From an uncultured Collinsella sp. (lineage in GTDB: Bacteria; Actinomycetota; Coriobacteriia; Coriobacteriales; Coriobacteriaceae), in NCBI GenBank assembly GCA_902489855.1, contig CABUBS010000059.1:1-11522 (forward strand): a stretch of DNA of 11,522 nt, written 5' to 3'. The first letter of the stretch is position 1, and every line of letters begins with the position of its first letter. Below the pieces are notes generated by a model. That model did not search any database. It worked only from the letters and a program-made list of their open reading frames with translations, and was not told where the DNA came from. Of this stretch, positions 1 through 6,398 are shown one piece after another. The position numbers were made by a program, and so were the translations under genes.

Positions 1-957
1 GCCGGTGCCGGGCCCGCCGCGGGCTCGGTTGCCACGGACGGCGCCGGTGCTGCCGCAGAGCCGGTCGAGGTGCACGTCGCCTCGCTCAAGGGTCCGACGT
101 CGATCGGTCTGGTGCAGTTTATGGACCAGGCAGCCGATGGCGAGACAGACAATGAGTTCGACTTTGCGATCAACACTGCCGCCGACGAGATCGTGCCCAA
201 GGTGATTCAGGGCGATGTCGACATTGCCTTGGTACCCGCCAACGTGGCGAGCGTTCTCTACAACAAGACCGAGGGTGCGGTACAGGTCATTGATATCAAT
301 ACGCTTGGCGTGCTGAGCGTGGTGACGGGCGACGCGGACGTGACTTCGTTTGGTGACCTGGCGGGTCGTACCGTCTACATGACGGGCAAGGGCACCACAC
401 CGGAGTACGTCATGAACTATCTGCTGGAGCGCGCGGGCCTGACCGGTCAGGTGGCGCTTGAGTTTAAGAGCGAGCCCACCGAGGTGCTCTCGGCGCTGCT
501 TGCCGATCCGTCTGCTGTGGGCGTGCTGCCCGAGCCCTTCAAGACCGCTGCCATTGCAAAGAGCGGAGGCAAGCTGTCGGCGCCGGTAAGCCTGACCGAT
601 GTGTGGGATGAGCTGGCGGGCGACACGGGCTCCCGTTTGCTGACGGGCGTAACCGTGGTGCGCCGTGCCTTTGCCGAGGAGCATCCCGAGGCCGTGGCGG
701 CAAAAGGCGGCGACGGTGCGGCGAGCGTTAAGGCCGTCAATGCGGCGCCGGCAGACTGGGCGCAGGCCGTGGTCGATGCTGGCATCGTGGACAACGCCAA
801 GATTGCCGAGAGGGCGATTCCCGGGTGCATGCTTGTGTGCCAGACGGGCAAGGATATGAAGGCGGCACTTAGTGGGTATCTGCAGGTGCTGGCCGACGCG
901 GACGCGAGCGCCGTGGGTGGTAAACTTCCGGCTGACGATTTCTACTACATGGAGTAG
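1..957 (+). CDS. ABC transporter substrate-binding protein, NMT1/SsuA-like (5' partial)
   Basis: The frame is open from base 1, so the gene starts upstream; 318 residues are visible. The first ~22 are Ala/Gly-rich, like the linker that follows a lipoprotein signal in Gram-positive binding proteins, but any signal peptide and lipobox lie outside the window. Next comes a periplasmic-binding fold of the NMT1/SsuA type: a strand beginning VHVASLKGPTSIGL, then TAADEIVPKVIQGDVDIALV, typical of these proteins, and a second lobe (GDLAGRTVYMTGKGT). The protein would capture a small solute outside the membrane and deliver it to the permease encoded 3 nt downstream. The family covers sulfonates, nitrate, thiamine precursors and others, and I cannot assign the ligand. 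The GTG at 70 is internal, not the start. An SD-like GGAG at 951-954 in the last codons serves the next gene, which points to coupled translation. Confidence 0.87.
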   Translation, partial: AGAGPAAGSVATDGAGAAAEPVEVHVASLKGPTSIGLVQFMDQAADGETDNEFDFAINTAADEIVPKVIQGDVDIALVPANVASVLYNKTEGAVQVIDINTLGVLSVVTGDADVTSFGDLAGRTVYMTGKGTTPEYVMNYLLERAGLTGQVALEFKSEPTEVLSALLADPSAVGVLPEPFKTAAIAKSGGKLSAPVSLTDVWDELAGDTGSRLLTGVTVVRRAFAEEHPEAVAAKGGDGAASVKAVNAAPADWAQAVVDAGIVDNAKIAERAIPGCMLVCQTGKDMKAALSGYLQVLADADASAVGGKLPADDFYYME

Positions 958-960
958 CCC

Positions 961-2340
961 GTGCGTGTGTTTGCTCGACAAATGACAGAGCGTATGAAGG
1001 CGGTGGCGGCAGCAGGTGCCGTCGCCGCCTTTTGGCTTGCCGTGTGGGTCTTCGCGGCGGCGCTGGTGGCACAGCCGCTGATTTTGCCGGGTCCGGGTGC
1101 TGTTGTGGTGGCGTTGCTGCGGCTGGTATGCGATGCCGGCACGTGGGCGATTCTGGCGGGCTCGGGTGCGCGGATTCTAGGCGGTTTGGCGCTTGCCGCG
1201 GTGTGCGGTGGTTTGCTGGCCGGAATTTCGTCGCGCTCGCAGGCGTTTGTCCGCTTGGTGGCTCCGGCGCTTTCGTTTGTTAAGGCGACGCCGGTTGCCT
1301 GCGTGGTGGTCCTGCTGCTCATTTGGCTGGGGTCGGCGCGCGTGAGCATTGCGGCGGTCTTTTTGATGGCGCTTCCGGGCGTGTATTTTTCGCTGGTCGA
1401 GGGTTTGACGCAAGCGGATAAGCCGCTGGAGCAGATGTTTCGTCTGCATGGCGTGCGGGGTTGGCGACTGTTTTGTGCCCACACCTGGCGCGAAGTCCTG
1501 CCGTTTGTGCTTTCGTGCGCCCGCGCCGTGATTGGCATGAGCTGGAAGGCCGGCGTGGCGGCGGAGCTGATCGGCATGGCGACGGGCACCGTGGGCGAGC
1601 GCATCTATCAGGCGAAGCTGCTCATCGAGACGGCTGACCTGCTGGCTTGGACCGTGTTGGTCGTGGCGGCATCGCGGGCATGCGAGCGTGTGCTGGTGTG
1701 GTTGCTGCGGGCTTCGGGGCCCGCGGCGTGGCGTGCTGCCGTGTGGGCACATGGGCGTGGTACTCGCGGGCGTTCGGGCGACCCTGCTGGCGCCGGCGCT
1801 GCGGCGGAGCTTGCGCTTGCCGTGGGCGATCGTGCGCCCTGGGCGCCGGCGCTCGACGGGCTGGTGCTCAACGTGCCTGCGGGTGGGCGTATCTGTGTGA
1901 TGGGCACCTCGGGCGTGGGCAAGTCGACGCTGCTTGCGCTGGCGGCGGGGGAGTGCGCGCCGTGCTCCATGGTGTTTCAGGATGTGCGCCTGGTAGAGGG
2001 CGCCTCGGCTTTGGATAACGTGCTGGTGTGCGCCGACGCGCGCGTGGACGCCTCGAGTGCCGCGGCCCTGTTGCGCCTGCTGGTGCCGGGGGTCGATGTG
2101 CATACCCGCGTGGCCGAGCTTTCGGGTGGACAGCGCCGTCGTGTCGAGATTGCCCGAGCCCTGCTGTGTCCGGGCGGCGCAGTGATTCTGGACGAGCCCT
2201 TTACCGGCCTAGATACCGCTGCGCGCGACGCATGCGCCGAGATCGTGCTCGACTTGCTCGACGGCCGCATGCTGTTGCTTGCTACACACTATGCCGTCGA
2301 CGCTCAGGCCCTCAATATCTCGGACATCATCACGCTGTAA
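961..2340 (+). CDS. Fused ABC permease-ATPase with compact nucleotide-binding domain
   Basis: This 459-residue chain joins an SsuC-like permease (about residues 1-250, several hydrophobic segments, EAA-type loop around HGVRGWRLFCAHTWREVLP) to an ATPase (about 275-459). ATPase motifs are intact: Walker A GTSGVGKST (315-323, K321), Q-loop VFQ (Q340), signature LSGGQ (387-391), Walker B VILDEP (D411, E412), D-loop GLD and switch His443. It would drive uptake of the solute bound by the preceding protein. In SsuB/TauB-type ATPases, permease and ATPase are usually separate chains and the Walker A Lys lies ~37 residues before the Q-loop Gln; here the gap is 19, so the strand-rich segment after Walker A is largely missing. 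The GTG start at 961 has GGAG at 951-954, 6 nt upstream; ATGs at codons 8 and 12 are alternatives. The fusion is in frame with no sign of a frameshift, although a natural fusion and a deletion cannot be told apart without homologues. Confidence 0.9.
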   Translation: MRVFARQMTERMKAVAAAGAVAAFWLAVWVFAAALVAQPLILPGPGAVVVALLRLVCDAGTWAILAGSGARILGGLALAAVCGGLLAGISSRSQAFVRLVAPALSFVKATPVACVVVLLLIWLGSARVSIAAVFLMALPGVYFSLVEGLTQADKPLEQMFRLHGVRGWRLFCAHTWREVLPFVLSCARAVIGMSWKAGVAAELIGMATGTVGERIYQAKLLIETADLLAWTVLVVAASRACERVLVWLLRASGPAAWRAAVWAHGRGTRGRSGDPAGAGAAAELALAVGDRAPWAPALDGLVLNVPAGGRICVMGTSGVGKSTLLALAAGECAPCSMVFQDVRLVEGASALDNVLVCADARVDASSAAALLRLLVPGVDVHTRVAELSGGQRRRVEIARALLCPGGAVILDEPFTGLDTAARDACAEIVLDLLDGRMLLLATHYAVDAQALNISDIITL

Positions 2341-2360
2341 ATACTTACTCAGCAACAAAA

Positions 2361-2389
2361 TGATCCGTTTTTTCTCCGTCCCCATGGGG
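2361..2389 (+). repeat. Intergenic repeat, copy 1
   Basis: The segment starts TGATCCG, has a T-run, then CTCCGTCCCCATGGGG. It matches 2758-2785 at nearly every position apart from the T-run/C-run length and the last base. It lies 20 nt after the ABC fusion stop. The CCCCATGGGG end is itself a 10-bp palindrome. This copy lacks the exact closing arm seen in copy 2. Confidence 0.75.
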
Positions 2390-2397
2390 TCGGGTAT

Positions 2398-2444
2398 GGT
2401 ATTCTATCTGCGGGGTAATACTTAGGAATACCAAGTAATACCAA
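2398..2444. promoter_or_regulatory. Operator-like iterated AATACC/GGTATT motifs
   Basis: AATACCAA occurs at 2427-2434 and again at 2437-2444, exactly 10 nt apart (one helical turn). The inverted form GGTATTC is at 2398-2404, forming a 7-bp inverted repeat with GAATACC at 2426-2432. A further near-copy, GGTAATAC, starts at 2415. The pattern resembles a cooperative operator. Its position upstream of the small RelB/DinJ-like gene fits autoregulation by that protein, but this is an inference. I could not place a convincing -35/-10 pair here. Confidence 0.4.
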
Positions 2445-2463
2445 CGCCGTAGAACAAACTCCA

Positions 2464-2520
2464 GATGCGGGCCAATCGGGTTGCCTTCACAGCCCGTCGC
2501 CCAGCCGCGTGGCCCGCATC
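2464..2520 (+). promoter_or_regulatory. Long hairpin in the leader of the antitoxin-like gene
   Basis: GATGCGGGCCA (2464-2474) and TGGCCCGCATC (2510-2520) are perfect 11-bp inverted arms. Inside, CGGGTT (2477-2482) can pair with AGCCCG (2491-2496) with one G-U pair, so the RNA could form a stem with an inner hairpin. It ends 24 nt before the SD of the gene at 2556. No U-tract follows, so it is not an ordinary intrinsic terminator. I do not recognise a known riboswitch class. Confidence 0.55.
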
Positions 2521-2555
2521 CATTCGCACCACCGTCGTTTCAAAAAGGAAGCGCC

Positions 2556-2756
2556 ATGGCAGAACACATGACCCCGGTTGTCGCGAAGGTCTTGCCCGAG
2601 GAAAAGGCGGCCTTCGCGGCGGCAACCCAGCTCGTGGGCACCACGCCGTCCAACGCCATCCGCATGTTCATCGCCGCCTTCAATCGCTGCGGCACCTTTC
2701 CGTTCGACATTTCGCCCAACGGGGCCTTTGGCGCTGCGCCTGATTCTCATCAATAA
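2556..2756 (+). CDS. RelB/DinJ-family antitoxin-like protein (orphan)
   Basis: A 66-residue protein. The ATG at 2556 has AAGGAA at 2545-2550, 5 nt upstream. Residues ~12-50 carry the ribbon-helix-helix pattern of RelB/DinJ antitoxins: PEEKAAFAAATQLVGTTPSNAIRMF, in which an L-G-x-T-P-S-x-A-I-R-M-F core is diagnostic, followed by a short FPFDI stretch. Such proteins bind their own promoter as dimers and neutralise a RelE/YafQ-type RNase. Members usually have 80-95 residues, so the toxin-binding C-terminus is short here. No toxin-sized frame with RelE/YafQ features follows: the next gene is a membrane protease. It may therefore be an orphan antitoxin acting as a regulator, or it may pair with a toxin elsewhere. 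It is bracketed by the two repeat copies, with copy 2 starting 1 nt after the stop. Confidence 0.72.
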   Translation: MAEHMTPVVAKVLPEEKAAFAAATQLVGTTPSNAIRMFIAAFNRCGTFPFDISPNGAFGAAPDSHQ

Positions 2757-2757
2757 G

Positions 2758-2788
2758 TGATCCGTTTTCCTCCGTCCCCATGGGATCA
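2758..2788 (+). repeat. Intergenic repeat, copy 2, with inverted ends
   Basis: Same orientation and nearly the same sequence as 2361-2389 (TGATCCG, T-run, CCTCCGTCCCCATGGGA). This copy continues to GGATCA, the exact inverse of its first six bases TGATCC, so the element has 6-bp inverted ends around an asymmetric core. It begins directly after the antitoxin-like stop codon and ends ~50 nt before the protease start. Confidence 0.75.
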
Positions 2789-2839
2789 GCTCTCTGCCGA
2801 GTTGTGGTAGAACTAGGGAACGGTTTTGAGGAGGTTGGC

Positions 2840-3754
2840 ATGCTCAATGCGATGATTTGGGCGCTTGCCTGTTTTGGCGTCGTCGCTGCCGATATTGCCC
2901 TGAGCGTCGTTTTGTTCTCCGCCCTTGGCGTCGCATCGGTGTTCATGGGTTTTTCGATCGATGATCTCGACATCCAATTGCTTCAGGCCGTCGCGCAGAC
3001 GGCGTCGTTTTTGATGGCGCTGCTATGGTGGCGTTATTTGTGGCCGCGGTCGTTTATCGCGCGCTGGCAAGGTGAGCGTCCGCTTGGCGGGGGAGTGCGT
3101 AGCGCGTGGAAGCGCATTGCCTGCGTTATCGTGATCGGCTTGGCACTGCAGGTGGTCGTTGGCTACGTGACCGACGCCGTACTGTCATTGTTGCCCGAGG
3201 TCGCGGCCGATTACAGTGAACTTGTCGAGGAAACAGGCATGGGCGACACCAGCTATCTCGCCGTCCTGACTACGGTGCTCGGCGCTCCGTTTTGCGAGGA
3301 GCTGCTGGTGCGCGGCATCATTTTTGAGTTTTCGCTCCGAGCGTTTAACCCGCAGTGCCGCCCACTTTGGAAGCGCCGACGTCTCGTGCGACCGCAAGAC
3401 GGCGCCATAGTGCCCTGGGCGGCCCCGAGTGCCTGGGGTGTCGCCGCGGCAATCGTGCTGCAGGCGGCGATTTTCGGTTTTATGCACATGAACTGGGTGC
3501 AGGGTTGCTACGCGGGCGCCGCCGGCCTCATCTTTGGCTGGGTACTCGTGACCACCGGAAAGCTCCGCTACACGATTCTGCTGCACTTTGCCTTTAATGC
3601 CGGGTCGTATCTCATGACGATGCTCTGGTTTGTGAACACGCCGCTCGACGTGGCAATTACGGTCGCTATCGCCGGCTTTGTGCTGGTAGAGGCGATGCGC
3701 TCGCTGCTTCGATTGCGCATTCCCGTGTCGCGCGAAGCTGATCGGTCTGAGTAA
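2840..3754 (+). CDS. CPBP (CAAX/Abi) family intramembrane metalloprotease
   Basis: The ATG at 2840 has a strong SD GAGGAGG at 2828-2834, giving 304 residues; the in-frame ATG at 2780 lies inside the repeat and has no SD. The protein is very hydrophobic with several membrane segments. The three CPBP motifs are present: EELLVR (E153, E154, R158), FGFMH (H216) and HFAFN (H249, N253), which are expected to hold the catalytic metal and water in the membrane. Bacterial members act in processing of peptides or membrane proteins, bacteriocin self-immunity or signalling; the substrate here is unknown. No bacteriocin or peptide gene is visible next to it, so it looks like a stand-alone housekeeping or stress member. 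It converges with the AraC-type gene, with only 8 nt between the stop codons. Confidence 0.88.
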   Translation: MLNAMIWALACFGVVAADIALSVVLFSALGVASVFMGFSIDDLDIQLLQAVAQTASFLMALLWWRYLWPRSFIARWQGERPLGGGVRSAWKRIACVIVIGLALQVVVGYVTDAVLSLLPEVAADYSELVEETGMGDTSYLAVLTTVLGAPFCEELLVRGIIFEFSLRAFNPQCRPLWKRRRLVRPQDGAIVPWAAPSAWGVAAAIVLQAAIFGFMHMNWVQGCYAGAAGLIFGWVLVTTGKLRYTILLHFAFNAGSYLMTMLWFVNTPLDVAITVAIAGFVLVEAMRSLLRLRIPVSREADRSE

Positions 3755-3776
3755 TAACGCCTTTAATTAGACCGAT
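3741..3776. terminator. Inverted repeat shared by convergent gene ends
   Basis: ATCGGTCT (3741-3748) and AGACCGAT (3769-3776) are perfect 8-bp arms with a 20-nt loop that contains both stop codons of the converging genes. Its place suggests a shared bidirectional terminator, but no T-tract follows either arm, so this is weak. Both arms lie in coding sequence. Confidence 0.3.
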
Positions 3777-4755
3777 GCGTCCTGAACGCACCTGGCGTTT
3801 CGCCGAATGCTTCTTTAAATTTTGAGTAAAAGAATGACATGTTGGAGATGCCGACTTTTCGGGCTACATACTGCACGCTGCGCTCGGTGTTATTGAGAAG
3901 ATATGCCGCCTCTGTGAGCTGCTGGTTGAGCTTGATTTGCGAAAACGTTTTACCGGTTTTTTGCTTGATCAAGCTGCTGAGATAGCTGGTGCTATAACCC
4001 GTATCGCTCGCAATGCTTTCGAGTGTGCAGTCGCCGTAGCTTCGCTCAATATGATTCAGAATCGACACGATGCGTTCGTCCGACATGATCGCCTGGTTAT
4101 CAGTTGCGGAGCGTCGGTACAGTCCTCGAATGAGAACAAGGAATAGGCTGACGGCGAGGTGCCTCATGAGTTCATTGGAATAGGCATCTTTAAAGTGATA
4201 TTCGATAAAGAGCATCTCGATGAGGCGTCGCGCATGTCGGGCGTATTCCTCTGGAAGAATGAGATATTTTCGGGCCTCGCGGTTTTTGGACACAAAATCA
4301 AATAGAAGATTCGTTAATGGTGACGCGCCGGGTAGCTGGCTCAGGAACAACGAATCGAACATTTCTTTTTTGAAGACGATCGAAATGACGATATCATGCT
4401 CGCCCTTAACGTATGGAACGCTTCTGACTACGCCGGTGTTGCAAATGAGCACGTCGCCCTTTTTAAGGAGTAGTCGCCGTCCGTTGACGATAAACGTGCA
4501 GACGCCGTCGTACACGTAGTTAAGCTCCATATCCCGATTGATATGAGGAGGAATATCGGTAAAGCGCGACTCCTTGATAAGGCCCACGGGGTTTTCGTCG
4601 AGAGTTTCTTTCCAATCAAACAGATAGACCTCTTCGCCGTTAATGGTTGTGGTTTCCACCCTGTTATATCGCGGGCTGAGCTCTCCCGGATGTGTGCGAT
4701 GCCACTCTTCGGTCTCGGTATGCGTATAGAGCAGCTGTTTGAGATTCGAATCCAT
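3763..4755 (-). CDS. AraC-family transcriptional regulator (cupin sensor + HTH)
   Basis: A 330-residue protein; ATG at 4755 with GGAGC 5 nt upstream. An N-terminal cupin-like sensor (about 65-128, RDMELNYVYDGVCTFIVNGR, then a KKGDVLI turn) is followed by an alpha-helical linker and a C-terminal AraC domain (~226-327). The first helix-turn-helix is near 245-268 (ESIASDTGYSTSYLSSLIKQ), the second near 294-321, with the FYSKFKEAFGETPGAFR signature. The protein would sense a sugar or sugar phosphate in the cytoplasm and control the divergently transcribed GH1-PTS operon, whose start lies ~150 nt away. Using AraC here differs from the BglG/LicT antitermination common for beta-glucoside PTS operons. 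In sampled lines its GC is about half, clearly below the flanking ABC and ygiQ genes, which suggests acquisition of the cassette by transfer. Confidence 0.9.
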   Translation of the reverse strand: MDSNLKQLLYTHTETEEWHRTHPGELSPRYNRVETTTINGEEVYLFDWKETLDENPVGLIKESRFTDIPPHINRDMELNYVYDGVCTFIVNGRRLLLKKGDVLICNTGVVRSVPYVKGEHDIVISIVFKKEMFDSLFLSQLPGASPLTNLLFDFVSKNREARKYLILPEEYARHARRLIEMLFIEYHFKDAYSNELMRHLAVSLFLVLIRGLYRRSATDNQAIMSDERIVSILNHIERSYGDCTLESIASDTGYSTSYLSSLIKQKTGKTFSQIKLNQQLTEAAYLLNNTERSVQYVARKVGISNMSFFYSKFKEAFGETPGAFRTHRSN

Positions 4756-4799
4756 GGGGTGCTCCAGGGGTGAACGGTAGAATCGATGCCTTAAACGGT

Positions 4800-4828
4800 A
4801 TTATATCTAAAAAAATGTTATAAACAAA
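4800..4828 (-). promoter_or_regulatory. Candidate promoter of the AraC-type gene
   Basis: Read on the minus strand, TTGTTT (4823-4828) and TATAAT (4800-4805) are separated by 17 bp. The -10 box is a perfect consensus, 44 nt upstream of the start codon. It overlaps the candidate GH1 promoter on the other strand, so the two would compete or be co-regulated. Confidence 0.5.
4816..4824 (+). promoter_or_regulatory. Candidate extended -10 promoter of the GH1-PTS operon
   Basis: TGT-TATAAA (4816-4824) fits an extended -10 element, with no good -35 box, as expected for a promoter that depends on an activator such as the divergent AraC protein. Transcription would begin near 4831, leaving a leader of about 75 nt. 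I found no antiterminator-binding RAT sequence or terminator hairpin in that leader. Confidence 0.4.
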
Positions 4829-4835
4829 CGCTTTC
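4826..4835. promoter_or_regulatory. cre/LacI-operator-like motif AAACGCTTTC
   Basis: The inverse complement, GAAAGCGTTT, resembles half of a LacI/CcpA-type operator. It sits just downstream of the GH1 -10 box and touches the araC -35. The 9-mer AAACGCTTT recurs at 11062-11070 ahead of the FucO-type gene. A shared catabolite-type regulator is possible, but the motif is short and the full cre consensus is not met. Confidence 0.25.
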
Positions 4836-4908
4836 TATGCGATATCTTATGCATCTTGTTCTTCCTAGTATTGGGTTATCCGCTGGAGCATCCGATCAAG
4901 GAGGGCAA

Positions 4909-6387
4909 ATGAGTAAGTTAAAACATGGGTTTGACTCCGACTTTTTATGGGGCGGAGCCATATCGTGCTCGCAGGCCGATGGCGCCTGGAATGAGGGCGG
5001 AAAGGGAAAGTCGACGCAGGATTGTCGATGGCTGGATGGTACCTGGACTCATGACCAGATTGAGGACAAGCATCAAAACAACCCCTTCTGCCATGACGAA
5101 CTAATGAACGCTCTCGCAGATGATGGTGTTGAGTTCTACCCGTTTAGGCGCGGTAACGACTTCTATCATCACTACCGTGAGGACATCGCGCTTTTTGCGG
5201 AGATGGGCCTCAAGCTGTTCCGCACTTCTATTTGCTGGAGCCGAATCTATCCTAACGGAGATGATCTTGAGCCTAACCGCGAAGGCATCGAGTGGTATCG
5301 AAGCATGCTGGGTGAGTGCAAAAAGCACGGCATTAAAACCTTCGTCACCATGCTCCACTATGACATCCCGGTAAATCTTGTCACCACATATGGGGGATGG
5401 AAGAATCGCAAGACGATTGATTTCTTCGCCCGCTATGTCGAGACAATCGTTACGGAATTGGGCGATCTGGTCGATTTCTGGCTGCCTTTTAACGAGTTCA
5501 ATGCAGCGCGTTTTTCGCCTTGGGACGGGGTCTGTCTGGTCAAAGACGAAGAGGGGGAGAACTTCGATCGAGCCATCTTCCAGTGCCTGCACCACGAGTT
5601 CGTTGCCAATGCGCGTGCCGTCGAGATTGTCCATCGTCTTTCGCCCGATACTCCCGTTGGCGGCATGATCGCTCGATTCTGTACGTATCCCGCCACCTGC
5701 CGTCCCGAAGATAACATGCAGGCTATTCACGACGACCAGTATTCCAACTGGTTCTATACGGACGTGATGGCTCGTGGAAAATACCCCGCTTATATGAATC
5801 GCTATTTCGACGCGTGCGATATCGAGATTCAAATGGAGCCGGGCGATGAAGAGCTCATCGCTCGCAACACGGTCGACTTCCTGGCCTTCTCGTACTACTT
5901 TTCCCAGGTATCCACCTGCGATCAGGGATGGGAGAAGACTGCGGGAAATCTGGTCATGGCAAACAAGAACCCTTATCTCGAGACGAGTGAGTGGGGCTGG
6001 CAGCTCGATCCCATTGGCCTGAGGGTTACCCTTAACCAGATGTATGACCGCTATGGGCTGCCCCTGTATATCGCCGAGAACGGCCTCGGTACATCTGATG
6101 TAGTCGAGGAGGATGGCAGCATCCACGACGAGTATCGAATCGATTATTTGCGCCAGCACATAAAGTGCCTTAAAGAAGCGGTGATCGATGGCGTTGACGT
6201 GCGCGGATACATGATCTGGGGATTCATTGACCTTGTTGCCTGCGGTCCTCTTACGATGGACAAGCGCTACGGGCTTATCTATGTCGATCTGGATAATTGC
6301 GGCAACGGCACTGCGGAGCGCTCGCGTAAAGACTCTTTCTATTGGTATCAGAAATGTATCGCCACTAATGGCGAGGATCTTGGGTAG
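4909..6387 (+). CDS. Glycoside hydrolase family 1, 6-phospho-beta-glucosidase-like
   Basis: A 492-residue protein. The ATG at 4909 has AAGGAGG at 4898-4904; the frame extends to an ATG at 4837, but that one has no SD and adds 24 residues foreign to GH1. Family features: N-terminal FLWGGAISCSQADGAWNEGGKG, the acid/base Glu in FNEF (E196) and the nucleophile Glu in AENG (E390). The KRYGLIYVD stretch (K452, Y454) marks enzymes acting on 6-phospho-beta-glycosides, as K and Y bind the phosphate. The enzyme would release glucose-6-phosphate from a PTS-imported beta-glucoside in the cytoplasm. The phosphate-contacting Ser usually found shortly before KRYG is not evident: residues 444-451 read ACGPLTMD. 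It is first in an operon with the EIIBC gene, whose SD overlaps this stop codon. Confidence 0.92.
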   Translation: MSKLKHGFDSDFLWGGAISCSQADGAWNEGGKGKSTQDCRWLDGTWTHDQIEDKHQNNPFCHDELMNALADDGVEFYPFRRGNDFYHHYREDIALFAEMGLKLFRTSICWSRIYPNGDDLEPNREGIEWYRSMLGECKKHGIKTFVTMLHYDIPVNLVTTYGGWKNRKTIDFFARYVETIVTELGDLVDFWLPFNEFNAARFSPWDGVCLVKDEEGENFDRAIFQCLHHEFVANARAVEIVHRLSPDTPVGGMIARFCTYPATCRPEDNMQAIHDDQYSNWFYTDVMARGKYPAYMNRYFDACDIEIQMEPGDEELIARNTVDFLAFSYYFSQVSTCDQGWEKTAGNLVMANKNPYLETSEWGWQLDPIGLRVTLNQMYDRYGLPLYIAENGLGTSDVVEEDGSIHDEYRIDYLRQHIKCLKEAVIDGVDVRGYMIWGFIDLVACGPLTMDKRYGLIYVDLDNCGNGTAERSRKDSFYWYQKCIATNGEDLG

Positions 6388-6398
6388 GAGTGATTGTC

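Noticed and set aside
1177..2103. 308-codon minus-strand frame opposite the ABC fusion
   Set aside because: It is rich in H, R and Q, as expected for a frame opposite GC-rich coding DNA, and the sense strand carries all ABC motifs.
2361..2389. Repeat copy 1 as the terminator of the ABC operon
   Set aside because: The arms do not pair well in this copy and the T-run lies inside, not after, a stem.
2556..3754. Toxin-antitoxin or bacteriocin-immunity operon formed by the small gene and the CPBP protease
   Set aside because: The protease is not a RelE/YafQ-type toxin, the repeat separates the two genes, and no bacteriocin peptide is visible. Only an orphan antitoxin-like gene is supported.
4837..4908. 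Extended N-terminus of the GH1 gene from the ATG at 4837
   Set aside because: It has no SD, overlaps the likely transcription start, and adds residues not seen in GH1 enzymes; the ATG at 4909 has AAGGAGG.
5101..6159. 352-codon open frame on the minus strand inside the GH1 gene
   Set aside because: The plus-strand GH1 enzyme has both catalytic residues and family motifs; the antisense frame has none and no SD.
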